Source: an uncultured Rhodobiaceae bacterium
Lineage (GTDB): Bacteria > Pseudomonadota > Alphaproteobacteria > Rhizobiales > TMED25
Reading direction: 5' to 3'
Assembly (NCBI GenBank): GCA_913045225.1
Contig: CAJWPC010000008.1
Location: 1 to 55,318 of the forward strand
DNA: 55,318 nucleotides
Each line of letters begins with the position of its first letter. Positions within the stretch are counted from its first letter, which is position 1. Positions 1 to 8,291 of the stretch are shown here, one piece after another. The notes under the pieces are model-generated. The model worked only from the letters and a program-made list of their open reading frames with translations. It did not search any database and was not told the origin of the DNA. The position numbers were made by a program, and so were the translations under genes.

Positions 1-90
1 TTACATCTAATTTCCTTGATTATGGTTGAATTTGGATCCAAATCTTTTCAAAGTATTTATTATACATTTTTGTTTTTAAAGGAGTGAAAT

Positions 91-462
91 ATGTCAGAAA
101 TCAAATGTATAAATTTAAGTTATGTTGTTTCATCAGATAATGCTGGTGATGTCGAAAACGTATTTAAGAAACATGCTTCGTGGATGAACGAATTTTATGC
201 AGAGGAAAATGAAGGCAAAGAACATTTAATAAGTTGTTATTTTACAAAGGCACAAGAATTTATAGACCCTACAGATCCAACAAAGGGGTTTACTGGAAAT
301 ATCATCTTTACAATTAATGAAAAATTTACATCGATGAAAAGTGTTGAACGACATGTTGAAAACGCTTCAAAAAATGAATATTTTGGAAAATTTGTAGAGA
401 TTCTTGGTGCGTATGGAAAAGCGATTAGTTTGGGAGGCGACATATATCATTCAATTAGGTGA
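91..462 (+). CDS. Hypothetical protein, 123 aa
   Basis: I do not recognise this family with certainty. The start is supported by a strong ribosome binding site (AAAGGAGTG, ending 5 nt before the ATG). The predicted order is a strand (residues 5-14), an amphipathic helix (20-40), a strand (46-54), a strand around 69-76 and a helix (80-108). This resembles a dimeric alpha/beta-barrel (ABM-like) fold, but that is inference from the pattern only. There is no signal peptide or membrane segment, so it should be cytosolic. It stands alone, 76 nt ahead of the MORN protein gene. No catalytic motif is visible. Confidence 0.7.
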   Translation: MSEIKCINLSYVVSSDNAGDVENVFKKHASWMNEFYAEENEGKEHLISCYFTKAQEFIDPTDPTKGFTGNIIFTINEKFTSMKSVERHVENASKNEYFGKFVEILGAYGKAISLGGDIYHSIR

Positions 463-538
463 TCAGCATCAATTTGAGCAATTCGATACTCAATAACCCC
501 ACATTGTCATAGAACGACCTATCTGATAGACTTTAGTC

Positions 539-1225
539 ATGAGAAAAATATTATTCATCATGACACTAATATTGCCCCTCCTTATCTCAAATGGGAGTTG
601 GGGTTCAGACTTACCTGAGTGTGATGGGAGTCCACTAGATATTGTAAGTTCAGCCGAAGATGCACCATTAAAATTAATGATGGTGTTTGATTGGAATAAC
701 TGTCAGGGTAAATTTACTTTCGATGGTGAGCGGTATTTTGGTGAATTTAAATATGGTCTTCTGCACGGTCAAGGAACTTACACACATGCGGATGGTGATC
801 AATATGATGGTGAATGGAAAGATGGATCTGAGCATGGTCAAGGAACTTACATATCGAGATATGGTAATAAATATGTGGGTGAATGGAAAGATGGTGCAGC
901 GCATGGTCAAGGAACTTACACATGGACAAGTGGTGAAGAATATATAGGTGAATGGAAAGATGGGACGGCGCATGGTCAAGGAACTTATACATGGACAGAT
1001 GGCGATAAATACGTCGGTGAATGGAAGGATGACAAAAGGCACGGTCAAGGAACTTACACCCATGCGGATGGGTCCAAAGAAGAAGGTATCTGGAAAGACG
1101 ATAAATTCCTCTATGAGAACATAGTTGTAACTAAAGAGGACGAAAAGTTTTGCCAAGAGATTGGATTTACGATCAATACGCCTGAGTATGATAAGTGTGT
1201 TCAAAAATCAGCTGAGAGAGATTAG
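539..1225 (+). CDS. Secreted MORN-repeat protein, 228 aa
   Basis: The N-terminus (residues 1-22) is a Sec signal peptide: basic MRK, then a hydrophobic run ending near SNGSWGS. From about residue 64 to 190 the protein is tandem MORN repeats of 23 residues; GQGTY recurs at residues 77, 100, 123, 146 and 169, with YVGEWKDG-type segments between. MORN repeats form extended beta-hairpin rods and often mediate membrane or protein contact, so a periplasmic or surface scaffold role is likely but unproven. The C-terminal 40 residues have two Cys and no repeat. Six further Cys/charged residues near the mature N-terminus include CDG and NNCQG, so disulfides are possible. Its substrate or partner is unknown. 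Confidence 0.85.
   Translation: MRKILFIMTLILPLLISNGSWGSDLPECDGSPLDIVSSAEDAPLKLMMVFDWNNCQGKFTFDGERYFGEFKYGLLHGQGTYTHADGDQYDGEWKDGSEHGQGTYISRYGNKYVGEWKDGAAHGQGTYTWTSGEEYIGEWKDGTAHGQGTYTWTDGDKYVGEWKDDKRHGQGTYTHADGSKEEGIWKDDKFLYENIVVTKEDEKFCQEIGFTINTPEYDKCVQKSAERD
767..1081 (+). repeat. 69-bp tandem repeat inside the MORN gene
   Basis: The 15-mer GGTCAAGGAACTTAC or a one-base variant starts at 767, 836, 905, 974 and 1043, exactly 69 nt apart, and the rest of each unit is also similar at DNA level. The unit encodes one 23-residue MORN repeat. Near-identity at synonymous positions suggests recent unit duplication or gene conversion, so the copy number may vary between strains. Confidence 0.9.
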
Positions 1226-1278
1226 TGAAAAAGTTTGTAATATTAATATTGGTTGTCATCTAATATGAAAGTAACTAT

Positions 1279-1500
1279 ATGCAATATATGAATGTTGCAA
1301 AACCAGAGACAACTATCACGCATATCTTGGTATCCGTAGTCGTGGGTGTGATTGTGATGTATTTTACTATAGATTTTTCAGAAACTGAGAATCTTAACCG
1401 CATGATGGACTCAATATTTTGGCTCGCCTTCATAGCCACATTTTTTTCACTGAGATACCGAAAACCCATTACGGCATGGATACAAAAGAAATTTCAATAA
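1279..1500 (+). CDS. Small two-helix membrane protein, 73 aa
   Basis: The family is not recognised. There are two hydrophobic segments, about residues 14-31 and 43-58, followed by a basic tail (RYRKPITAWIQKKFQ), which predicts a small inner-membrane protein with a cytoplasmic positive C-terminus. There is no strong ribosome binding site; another in-frame Met lies three codons in. It lies 18 nt before another tiny membrane protein and could be co-transcribed with the DUF2905 and PrsW genes. No function can be proposed. Confidence 0.55.
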   Translation: MQYMNVAKPETTITHILVSVVVGVIVMYFTIDFSETENLNRMMDSIFWLAFIATFFSLRYRKPITAWIQKKFQ

Positions 1501-1518
1501 TAATTTAGGATAAATGAT

Positions 1519-1653
1519 ATGGAATTTAGTAATTTTGGTACCGTAATTATTTTTGGGTTAATACTTCTGAACTTATGGCTATGGAACAAGTTGTATGTAC
1601 TAGAGCAGACTGTTGATCGGCACCAAAAAATATTAGAAACAGATAAAGATTAA
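1519..1653 (+). CDS. Tiny membrane protein, 44 aa
   Basis: ATG at 1519 is preceded by TTTAGGA (1504-1510), a plausible ribosome binding site 8 nt upstream. The product has one hydrophobic helix (about residues 8-23, rich in Ile, Leu and Trp) and a polar, partly coiled-coil tail (KLYVLEQTVDRHQKILETD). It fits between two membrane-protein genes with short spacers, which supports it being real. The family is unknown; similar short one-helix proteins are often overlooked in annotation. Confidence 0.45.
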   Translation: MEFSNFGTVIIFGLILLNLWLWNKLYVLEQTVDRHQKILETDKD

Positions 1654-1673
1654 AATTCAACTCCTTGTAATAC

Positions 1674-1871
1674 ATGCAAAAGATTTTATTAATAATAGGT
1701 CTTATTTTTATTACTGCCGCGCTTCTCTATCCTTTTTTAAAAAAAATAGGGTTTGGCAGGTTACCTGGTGATTTATTTTTCAAATTCGGTAATTCTTCAT
1801 TCTACTTTCCTGTTGTAACTTGTATTATAATAAGTATCGTTTTAACGATAATCATTAATCTATTGAAATAA
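1674..1871 (+). CDS. DUF2905 family membrane protein, 65 aa
   Basis: The layout matches DUF2905: a first hydrophobic helix (residues 4-22), the conserved loop FGRLPGDL (about 27-34), the FYFPVVTC segment and a second helix (about 47-63). The family consists of short two-helix inner-membrane proteins of unknown function, usually 65-75 aa, so this one is full length. It is followed 7 nt later by a PrsW-like protease gene, suggesting co-transcription. Confidence 0.85.
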   Translation: MQKILLIIGLIFITAALLYPFLKKIGFGRLPGDLFFKFGNSSFYFPVVTCIIISIVLTIIINLLK

Positions 1872-1878
1872 CTTAACT

Positions 1879-2532
1879 ATGATACTAATTGCTCTTACGA
1901 TATTGCCTCCTTTTCTTATTCTTTATTACATCATTAAATCAGATAGGTTCCCAGAACCAATGGTTATGATAAGGCGTACATTTCTCCTCGGTGTATTTTT
2001 ATGTATCCCTGCCGGTATCATTAACACAATGCTGATTGGGGATACCAACATGTCATATCTTGCAGGTCTTACTGAAGAGTCTCTTAAATTTACGGCCCTA
2101 TATTTCTTCTTAAGAAATAAAATTGATTTTAATGAGCCGATGGATGCCATTGTTTACGGCACATTAATATCACTTGGCTTTGCTACCTTGGAAAATTTTA
2201 ATTATGTCTATAGTGCTGAGTATTTTGGGATGCAGGCAAGTACATTAGCACTAATAAGGGCATTTACTGCTATTCCATTACACGCTGGATGTGGAATAAT
2301 AATGGGTTTTTATTTTGGATTATATGTGTTCAGAGGCGGGGAGAAATATATAATTTACTCTTTGATAATCCCAATAATAGTTCACGGCTTTTATAACTAT
2401 ATTGCGGGGATTAATTTTCTCATTCTTATCTTCTATGTTATTGCACTTGGTATTTTCGTCTATAATTTACATGGTATTTATAGGCTCGAACAACTTAAAA
2501 AAATTAATGAGCATGAGTCACGAAAAATATAG
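1879..2532 (+). CDS. PrsW-family intramembrane metalloprotease, 217 aa
   Basis: This is a polytopic protein with about seven hydrophobic segments. It carries the PrsW signature: EExxK at residues 66-70 (TEESLK), FATLEN with Glu105, His135 in the LHAGCG segment and His169 in VHGFYN. PrsW in Bacillus performs site-1 cleavage of the anti-sigma factor RsiW; proteobacterial members belong to the CPBP/PrsW superfamily and mostly have unknown substrates. All predicted zinc/catalytic positions are present, so the enzyme is probably active. No sigma/anti-sigma pair is nearby, so its target must be elsewhere. The short 7-nt gap to the DUF2905 gene suggests one transcript. Confidence 0.85.
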   Translation: MILIALTILPPFLILYYIIKSDRFPEPMVMIRRTFLLGVFLCIPAGIINTMLIGDTNMSYLAGLTEESLKFTALYFFLRNKIDFNEPMDAIVYGTLISLGFATLENFNYVYSAEYFGMQASTLALIRAFTAIPLHAGCGIIMGFYFGLYVFRGGEKYIIYSLIIPIIVHGFYNYIAGINFLILIFYVIALGIFVYNLHGIYRLEQLKKINEHESRKI

Positions 2533-2585
2533 GTAATTTATTAATTAAACAGTATTTTAGCGTTCAAATTTGATTACATATATAC

Positions 2586-2615
2586 TTGCTAATGCGGCCA
2601 TAGTCCCTATATTAT
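2586..2615 (+). promoter_or_regulatory. Predicted sigma-70 promoter for the aldehyde dehydrogenase gene
   Basis: A -35-like TTGCTA (2586-2591) and a -10-like TATTAT (2610-2615) are separated by 18 nt in the 108-nt gap before the aldehyde dehydrogenase gene. A ribosome binding site AAAGGA follows at 2628-2633. This is a prediction by eye in AT-rich DNA, so false matches are likely. Confidence 0.4.
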
Positions 2616-2640
2616 AAATATACAATTAAAGGAAAATGAA

Positions 2641-4086
2641 ATGACTGAAACTTATCCAAATACGAAACTTCACATTGGTGGTAAATGGGTTGACGCTGTT
2701 GGCGGTGAAACAATTGATGTAATTAACCCAGCAACAGGTGAGCCAATTGGTGCAGTTGCCCATGCAAGAACGGCTGATCTGGACCTAGCTCTTGAAGCCG
2801 CTAAATCTGGATTTGAGGTTTGGAAAAAAACATCTCCATTTAGTAGATATAAAATGATGCGTAATGTCGCAAGTCTCTTAAAGGAAAGAGTTAAAGAAAT
2901 CGCACCCGTTTTAACACAAGAACAGGGTAAGCCCTTACAACAGTCAAAGTCGGAAATTTCTCTTGCAGTAGATATAATTGATTGGTTTGCAGAAGAGGGT
3001 AGGCGAGCATATGGGAGGGTTATCCCAGCACGAACAGAAGGTGTCTATCAGCTCGTAACAAAAGAGCCCGTCGGTCCTGTTGCAGGGTTTACACCATGGA
3101 ATTTTCCAATAAATCAAGGTGTTAGAAAAATATCATCGGCTCTTGCTGCAGGGTGCTCGATTATTCTTAAAGGTGCAGAAGAGACTCCAGCAAGTACCGC
3201 TGCCCTTGTTAAATGTTTTGCTGATGCAGGTATTCCAGATGGAGTAGTAAATCTGGTATATGGAACTCCAGCTGAGATTTCAGAATATTTAATTTCAAAT
3301 CCTATCATCAAAAAAGCAACCTTCACTGGCTCAACAGCGGTTGGAAAGCAACTTGCATCTATAGCAGGTGCGCATATGAAGAAGGTAACTATGGAGCTTG
3401 GAGGGCATGCCCCTGCAATTGTTTGTGAAGATGCAAACCTTGATGTTGCGCTGAACGTTCTTGTCGAGAATAAATATCGAAATGCAGGACAGGTATGTGT
3501 ATCTCCAACAAGGTTTTTAATTCACGAAAATCTCTATGACGAGTTTGTGGACCGCTTCACAGATATGTCTAAAAAAATTAAAATAGGAAATGGACTGGAC
3601 CCCGAAACACAGATGGGGCCACTCGCTCATGACCGAAGAGTTGAAGCAATAGAGGGCTTTGTAAGTGATGCTGTGAGCAAAGGCGCTAAAATAAGGACTG
3701 GCGGTAATAGGATCGGAAATGAGGGTTATTTCTTTGAACCTACCGTTCTTACAGATGTGCCGTTAGATGCACGAATGATGAATGAAGAGCCATTCGGCCC
3801 TGTTGCTCCCATGACACCATTTAGTGACTTTGACAGCGCAATAGAAGAGGCAAATCGTCTCGATTATGGCCTTGCATCATATGCCTATACATCATCTGCT
3901 GAGACTGCGGAAAAACTAGGATCGCAGATTGAAAGCGGTATGGTATCAATCAATCATCATGGTATCGCACTGATTGAAACACCTTTTGGAGGGGTTAAGG
4001 ACTCAGGTTATGGCTCCGAGGGCGGTCAAGAAGGTATTGAGGGGTATATGAATACAAAATTTATAACACACAAGACTGTCTTATAG
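2641..4086 (+). CDS. NAD(P)-dependent aldehyde dehydrogenase, succinate-semialdehyde dehydrogenase-like
   Basis: A full-length (481 aa) class I/II-like aldehyde dehydrogenase that oxidises an aldehyde to the acid with NAD(P)+. Visible key residues are Asn154 in TPWNF, the cofactor loop FTGST (228-232), general-base Glu252 in MELGG and nucleophile Cys286 in NAGQVCVSPTRF. The EEPFGPVAP and NHHG...PFGGVKDSGYG motifs complete the fold. Overall it resembles the GabD-like subgroup common in Alphaproteobacteria, so succinate semialdehyde or a similar short semialdehyde is the likeliest substrate; the exact one is not shown. The RidA and hydrolase genes follow with gaps of 10 and 5 nt, indicating an operon. 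Confidence 0.9.
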   Translation: MTETYPNTKLHIGGKWVDAVGGETIDVINPATGEPIGAVAHARTADLDLALEAAKSGFEVWKKTSPFSRYKMMRNVASLLKERVKEIAPVLTQEQGKPLQQSKSEISLAVDIIDWFAEEGRRAYGRVIPARTEGVYQLVTKEPVGPVAGFTPWNFPINQGVRKISSALAAGCSIILKGAEETPASTAALVKCFADAGIPDGVVNLVYGTPAEISEYLISNPIIKKATFTGSTAVGKQLASIAGAHMKKVTMELGGHAPAIVCEDANLDVALNVLVENKYRNAGQVCVSPTRFLIHENLYDEFVDRFTDMSKKIKIGNGLDPETQMGPLAHDRRVEAIEGFVSDAVSKGAKIRTGGNRIGNEGYFFEPTVLTDVPLDARMMNEEPFGPVAPMTPFSDFDSAIEEANRLDYGLASYAYTSSAETAEKLGSQIESGMVSINHHGIALIETPFGGVKDSGYGSEGGQEGIEGYMNTKFITHKTVL

Positions 4087-4096
4087 GCGTATAAAA

Positions 4097-4531
4097 ATGA
4101 ATAAATTTAATCTCCCTGATCCTGTACCTGCAAATGGAAATTATACTCCTTATCATATTGATGGAAACCTTATCTACATATCGGGCCAATTACCGATAAG
4201 AGACGGAAAGCTTGTTACAACTGCTGGAGATAATAGCTTTGTTGAGATAGCTCAATTACAGATGGAAATTGTTACTCTTAATATTTTATCGCATGTGATG
4301 TCTGCTGTAGATGGTGATAAAAATAGGATTGAGTCATGTGTTAAACTAACAGCGTATCTTGTGCCACCCGAAGGCTTCTTCGAGCACGCTCTTATCTCAA
4401 ATATTGGCTCAGACATGATAAATGATTTTTTAAAACCACCCCAAAACCACACCAGAACAACTATTGGGATAAAAAGCTTGCCTTTAGGGTCACTAGTAGA
4501 AGCCGACGCTATATTCAAAATTACAGAATAA
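4097..4531 (+). CDS. RidA/YjgF/YER057c/UK114 family protein, 144 aa
   Basis: The sequence runs from the strand YISGQLPIRDGKL to the terminal SLVEADAIFKI typical of Rid proteins. Arg120 sits at the place of the Arg that holds the substrate carboxylate in RidA, and Glu135 at the conserved acidic position. Archetypal RidA hydrolyses reactive enamines/imines made by PLP enzymes; many relatives in catabolic operons act on other imines or esters. Placement directly between an aldehyde dehydrogenase and an alpha/beta hydrolase favours a pathway-specific deaminase or hydrolase, but this is inference. Trimeric and cytosolic by family. Confidence 0.85.
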   Translation: MNKFNLPDPVPANGNYTPYHIDGNLIYISGQLPIRDGKLVTTAGDNSFVEIAQLQMEIVTLNILSHVMSAVDGDKNRIESCVKLTAYLVPPEGFFEHALISNIGSDMINDFLKPPQNHTRTTIGIKSLPLGSLVEADAIFKITE

Positions 4532-4536
4532 GCATA

Positions 4537-5307
4537 ATGACTAAAATTGGTAATATCAATTTATCGATAAATCTTATCGATAAAGGTTCTAATAGTGCAT
4601 TTTTATTCATACACGGCTTACAATCGAGAAAAGAGACATTTGATATCTATCTTAATAATTTTTCACCGAAAACAAAAAGGTCTCTTATATCTCTTGATTT
4701 AATTGGATTTGGGCAATCCGATAAGCCTAAAAACTTCGGCTATGATTTATTAGATCAAGTAAATAAAATAAAGAAGCTTTTATACGAATTGGAAATAAAA
4801 GATCTTATTATCATTGGTCACAGTTATGGGGGAATGATTGGAACCAAACTGCTTCAATCTGCAGACCTAGAGATTAAGTCCATAATAAACCTAGAGGGAA
4901 ACCTAGTTGAAGAAGATTGCGGTGAAAGCATCAATGTAGCCAATATGACTTTTAGTAAATTTCAAGATTATTTTGAGTTATTAAAAAGTGAATTGGCGGA
5001 CTCGGATTACAAGTCCGATATATTTAGAGGTGAGTCACTCGCCAAAATACCTGCAGAAGTATTTTATAAAACCTCAAAAGCTATTGTTAATTGGTCAAAA
5101 TCAGGTGACTTGTACAATCTATTTTGCAATAGCCCAATACCCAAATTACTAATCACTGGATCAAATAGTAGCTATTTTAGCAAACCAAAGAGGGACAACA
5201 TTAAACATGTAACGATTGATGATGTAACTCATTTTATGTTGTCGGAAAAACCATTTGAGGTCTATGAATATATCGAAAAATATCTGACTAACAATCAGCT
5301 ACTTTAG
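4537..5307 (+). CDS. Alpha/beta hydrolase, 256 aa
   Basis: An alpha/beta-hydrolase fold protein: HG oxyanion motif at 26-27 (FIHGLQ), DLIGFGQSDKP at 54-64, nucleophile elbow GHSYGG with Ser96, and catalytic His232 (VTHFM) near the C-terminus. It lacks a signal peptide, so it is cytosolic. It resembles small esterases and C-C hydrolases of the MhpC/BphD type in size, but the substrate cannot be read. It ends the operon that starts with the aldehyde dehydrogenase. Its stop overlaps by 4 nt the end of a convergent esterase gene. Confidence 0.85.
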   Translation: MTKIGNINLSINLIDKGSNSAFLFIHGLQSRKETFDIYLNNFSPKTKRSLISLDLIGFGQSDKPKNFGYDLLDQVNKIKKLLYELEIKDLIIIGHSYGGMIGTKLLQSADLEIKSIINLEGNLVEEDCGESINVANMTFSKFQDYFELLKSELADSDYKSDIFRGESLAKIPAEVFYKTSKAIVNWSKSGDLYNLFCNSPIPKLLITGSNSSYFSKPKRDNIKHVTIDDVTHFMLSEKPFEVYEYIEKYLTNNQLL

Positions 5308-6209
5308 TCTTGTTGTGATAGTAATTTATCTACCATTACGCGGCAGTCATGACAATTTTCATTCTCAATGCCGCTACCAAATGAGGCATGGTCATCATCG
5401 TTTATAGTTATTAAATGGTTGGCTATTTGTAAATTATCCGCTCTTTGATGTATTGCCTTAGACCCGTAGCTTATAATACCAGTGCCATCTGTGTCTCCCA
5501 TTTCGTAGGGAACTACATCATCTCCGACAGAATGAACGCTAACAATTGAGGGTTCACCTTCATGAATTAAATACGGCGATAATAGTGAGCCTGCAATATT
5601 CAATACCTTATTAATTTCATATTTTTTTTCTGTAAATTTCGACATAAATGATTGTTTTTCTTGTGTAAAATTTGTAAATATATCACTCTCTGAAAGCAAA
5701 AATAAATCATCCACGGAGTTGATGTATGCATAGTGAAGTGAAGTTACTGCACCAGCTGAATAACCACCAATTATAATTTCATGATCATTAAAGCCATATT
5801 TATCTGAGTTATCGTGTATGTATCGGATTGCACTATCCAAATCATCCATTGCGAACACCAATGAGGTCGCATAAATATCATAATTTAGTTGTTCATGAAA
5901 TTCATCGGGTATCAGTCTGTAATTAAGGTTGCAAACTACAAAACCCTGCCGTGCTAAGTATTCAGAATACTCGTTAAAATCAGCCTTTTCGCCATCAAGA
6001 AAACCACCGCCATGCATGAGATAAACAATTTTCTTTTTTTCATTATTCCTGGGCTGATAGAGATCTAATTTAAGTTTCTCAAGATCGCCATTTTGATTTA
6101 TTTTTTCTGCATAAATAATGTTTGACGTAACCTTCGTGTGATGCGCAAGAACACTTGATGCATGAAGCAGGATGAACACAAGAGTTAGAATTTGGTAATT
6201 TAATTTCAT
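5304..6209 (-). CDS. Secreted alpha/beta hydrolase (esterase/lipase-like), 301 aa
   Basis: Residues 1-22 form a Sec signal peptide ending ...SSVLAHH, so the enzyme is periplasmic or exported. The fold has the HGGG oxyanion motif (66-69), NYRL, and the nucleophile elbow GGYSAGA with Ser151; an Asp (SVGDDVVPY) and a His (DDHASFG) complete the triad. This matches the HSL/BD-FAE-like esterase family, which attacks short acyl or aromatic esters. The C-terminus has a CHDC motif that could form a disulfide. It is separated by 78 nt from the upstream same-strand gene, so it may have its own promoter. The substrate is unknown. Confidence 0.85.
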   Translation of the reverse strand: MKLNYQILTLVFILLHASSVLAHHTKVTSNIIYAEKINQNGDLEKLKLDLYQPRNNEKKKIVYLMHGGGFLDGEKADFNEYSEYLARQGFVVCNLNYRLIPDEFHEQLNYDIYATSLVFAMDDLDSAIRYIHDNSDKYGFNDHEIIIGGYSAGAVTSLHYAYINSVDDLFLLSESDIFTNFTQEKQSFMSKFTEKKYEINKVLNIAGSLLSPYLIHEGEPSIVSVHSVGDDVVPYEMGDTDGTGIISYGSKAIHQRADNLQIANHLITINDDDHASFGSGIENENCHDCRVMVDKLLSQQD

Positions 6210-6287
6210 ACAATTTAATTTAACTTAGAATTATGTTGAATCAATTTTTTTATTTTTGTTGGAATTATTTTTTGGTGAACAAATTAA

Positions 6288-6938
6288 TCATGCAGAGTTT
6301 ATATTCTTCTTCCAAAACTTAGCAAACCACTCTAAGTAATCTCCATAAGCCTCTGTTTTTAAATGTAAAGATTTCTTTATTTTGTTTATTTCACCTTGCT
6401 CCTCAAGATCAACATCAAGTGAGTCATTAATTCTATTTAGCATATTAAACATAGCTGCCAATATCGTCATTTCCACAATTTGTTTTTCGGTGAAAACTTC
6501 TTTAAGGTCTGCAAATAGTTTATCATTTGAATTCGCTGTGTTATTAGTAACAGACTCGGCCCATTTTATTGCTAAAACCTCCTCTTGTGTAAAAAGATTT
6601 GGATCGCTAAAATCATTTAACGATAAAGCCTTAATATGATCCTCTTCGATGCCAGCAGCTTGACCTAATGCTGTATTGTGCGCATAACAGTACTTACATG
6701 CATTGGTATGACTTGTTTTTATGACAATAAGCTCTTTAATTCTACCAGAAATATCTGTTCCCGACCATTCACGTTGCGCGGCGGAATTGATAGGTAGTAA
6801 GGCCATTGCGAGGTATGGTGAATGGCTCAGTGTCTTATAGAAATTAGGTACTCTTCCTAATAAATTTGGCACCATATCAAAAAACTCTTTGTTCTCTTCA
6901 CTTAGATCTCTTTGCTGAATTAATTTAACTCTCGACAT
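6288..6938 (-). CDS. Carboxymuconolactone decarboxylase/AhpD-like family protein, 216 aa
   Basis: An all-helical protein with the AhpD-like active-site motif CKYCYAHN (Cys81, Cys84, His87). Family members are either gamma-carboxymuconolactone decarboxylases (no CxxC) or CxxC peroxidase-related enzymes; the intact CxxC-H favours the redox-active, peroxidase-related branch. A strong ribosome binding site (TAGGGAGA) precedes the start. It lies 18 nt downstream of the dihydroxypseudooxynicotine-hydrolase-like gene on the same strand, so the two are likely co-expressed. The reaction in this pathway is unknown. Confidence 0.85.
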   Translation of the reverse strand: MSRVKLIQQRDLSEENKEFFDMVPNLLGRVPNFYKTLSHSPYLAMALLPINSAAQREWSGTDISGRIKELIVIKTSHTNACKYCYAHNTALGQAAGIEEDHIKALSLNDFSDPNLFTQEEVLAIKWAESVTNNTANSNDKLFADLKEVFTEKQIVEMTILAAMFNMLNRINDSLDVDLEEQGEINKIKKSLHLKTEAYGDYLEWFAKFWKKNINSA

Positions 6939-6956
6939 TTATTTCTCCCTATTTTT

Positions 6957-8180
6957 TTAAAAGTAAGATTGGTTGGGTCCAACTGTAGGATTCCACTCAC
7001 AGTCACCAAATGGACCATCACCATGATTTCGAACATACGCTATTCGACCATCGGATACACCCTCATTGGAATTTTTTGAAAATAGAACTCTTTGTAGCCA
7101 GTCAACAGTATAATGGTGGCAATCTAATTTACCTAAGTTTGGTATATTCCAAAGGGGATGAAATTGATCTTCAATCACCCACATTTCTTTTTTGCATGTG
7201 AGATCCTCAAATACTTCGATCGCATCTTCAAGTGGGCATAATGGGTCAAACTCACCAGTCACAAGTAATGTGGGGCATTTTATTTTTTCTGAATATCCTT
7301 TGACTGTCATTTTTGATGACATTTTATCAAATTCTTCTTCATTATCTATCCCCGCCATGTACATGAACATTTGCTTAAATCTCGGAGAAGACTCAGAAAA
7401 AATAGTATTGTTTGGATTAAAACAGGCAACACCACTTGCAATCGCAGCTGCTCTGTGGTCATAACTGGCAAGTCTAAGAGACCAATAACTTCCCATGCTG
7501 ACACCATATATCCCAATTCTATCACTATCAATCTCCTCTCGGCCTTGTAAATACGTCATAACTGCTGCGCCTGCACGTTCATAATTATCACCAACAGCTC
7601 TGATTTTTTGAATATTTGAATTGCCTTGGCCAGGTCCATCCATCGATATTACATGCATACCTCTATTTATAGCTAAATTATTCATTACTTTCGGAAAATA
7701 CTCTTTAGTTTGATCCATACCTGGCACATAGATAATGCATGGTGCTTTTCTTCGATCTGGTAATAAATGCAAAAGACAGGATATTGTTTTTCCGTCATCA
7801 AAAGGCACCTCGACTCTTTCAATTGGATAGGGGGAGAGTTCACTTCGTCTATCGACCATTTCTTTCAGTTTATTTGTAAGGTTTATTTTGACTGGATTAT
7901 CATCATAGTAAATTGGGTGTTGTGCCATCCTATATGACTCCACGGCATGTTCAAAATGCTCTAGCGCAGTCATTTTAAAACCTTGTTTAAGAGCTTGTTT
8001 TGCTAAGGATTCATCATGTTCAGCTTTTTGCCGCCACATCTTTGGTAGCATCCTATAGTTATGGGCTCGTTTAGGTGTTTCCCAGTCATCTCTTTCGAAA
8101 TTCTGTACTCGCCCACGCATATTCAAAGCTAAATCAAGCATCCACTGTTGATTATCTCTTTTTGTCCTTAAGGTTCTCAT
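6957..8180 (-). CDS. Alpha/beta hydrolase with helical N-terminal cap (FrsA/DUF1100, 2,6-dihydroxypseudooxynicotine hydrolase-like)
   Basis: The 407-aa protein has an all-helical N-terminal domain (about 1-120) and a hydrolase core with nucleophile elbow GVSMGS (Ser228), Asp312 in TGEFDPL and His341 in DQFHPLW. This layout is that of the FrsA/DUF1100 family, whose characterised member from Arthrobacter splits a C-C bond in 2,6-dihydroxypseudooxynicotine. A similar beta-diketone or aromatic-side-chain C-C hydrolysis, or simple esterase action, is possible. The gene is first of a two-gene minus-strand unit with a strong TTAGGGAGA ribosome binding site, divergent from the DUF4286-like gene across 111 nt. 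Confidence 0.8.
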   Translation of the reverse strand: MRTLRTKRDNQQWMLDLALNMRGRVQNFERDDWETPKRAHNYRMLPKMWRQKAEHDESLAKQALKQGFKMTALEHFEHAVESYRMAQHPIYYDDNPVKINLTNKLKEMVDRRSELSPYPIERVEVPFDDGKTISCLLHLLPDRRKAPCIIYVPGMDQTKEYFPKVMNNLAINRGMHVISMDGPGQGNSNIQKIRAVGDNYERAGAAVMTYLQGREEIDSDRIGIYGVSMGSYWSLRLASYDHRAAAIASGVACFNPNNTIFSESSPRFKQMFMYMAGIDNEEEFDKMSSKMTVKGYSEKIKCPTLLVTGEFDPLCPLEDAIEVFEDLTCKKEMWVIEDQFHPLWNIPNLGKLDCHHYTVDWLQRVLFSKNSNEGVSDGRIAYVRNHGDGPFGDCEWNPTVGPNQSYF

Positions 8181-8291
8181 TTGTATCTCCCTAAAAAATA
8201 CTCTGTTTTTACTGTGTTGAAATTTACTATAATATTAGGTTATTGATTTGATCTTGCAATGAATAAATGTTCTTATTTTTATTAGAGATTT
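8181..8291. promoter_or_regulatory. Divergent intergenic region, probable promoters of both hydrolase and DUF4286-like units
   Basis: These 111 AT-rich nucleotides separate genes transcribed away from each other, so they must carry both promoters. Several -10-like hexamers (for example TATAAT at the centre) are present, but no -35/-10 pair with good spacing could be chosen with confidence. Shared control of the two flanking units is plausible. Confidence 0.4.

Noticed and set aside
1-90. Possible tail of a gene upstream of the window
   Set aside because: No reading frame in these 90 nt shows a recognisable C-terminus; it reads as a normal AT-rich intergenic leader.
674-1204. Long minus-strand open frame antisense to the MORN gene
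   Set aside because: It owes its length to the 69-bp repeat unit, which keeps any open frame open in every copy; the translation has no gene-like features.
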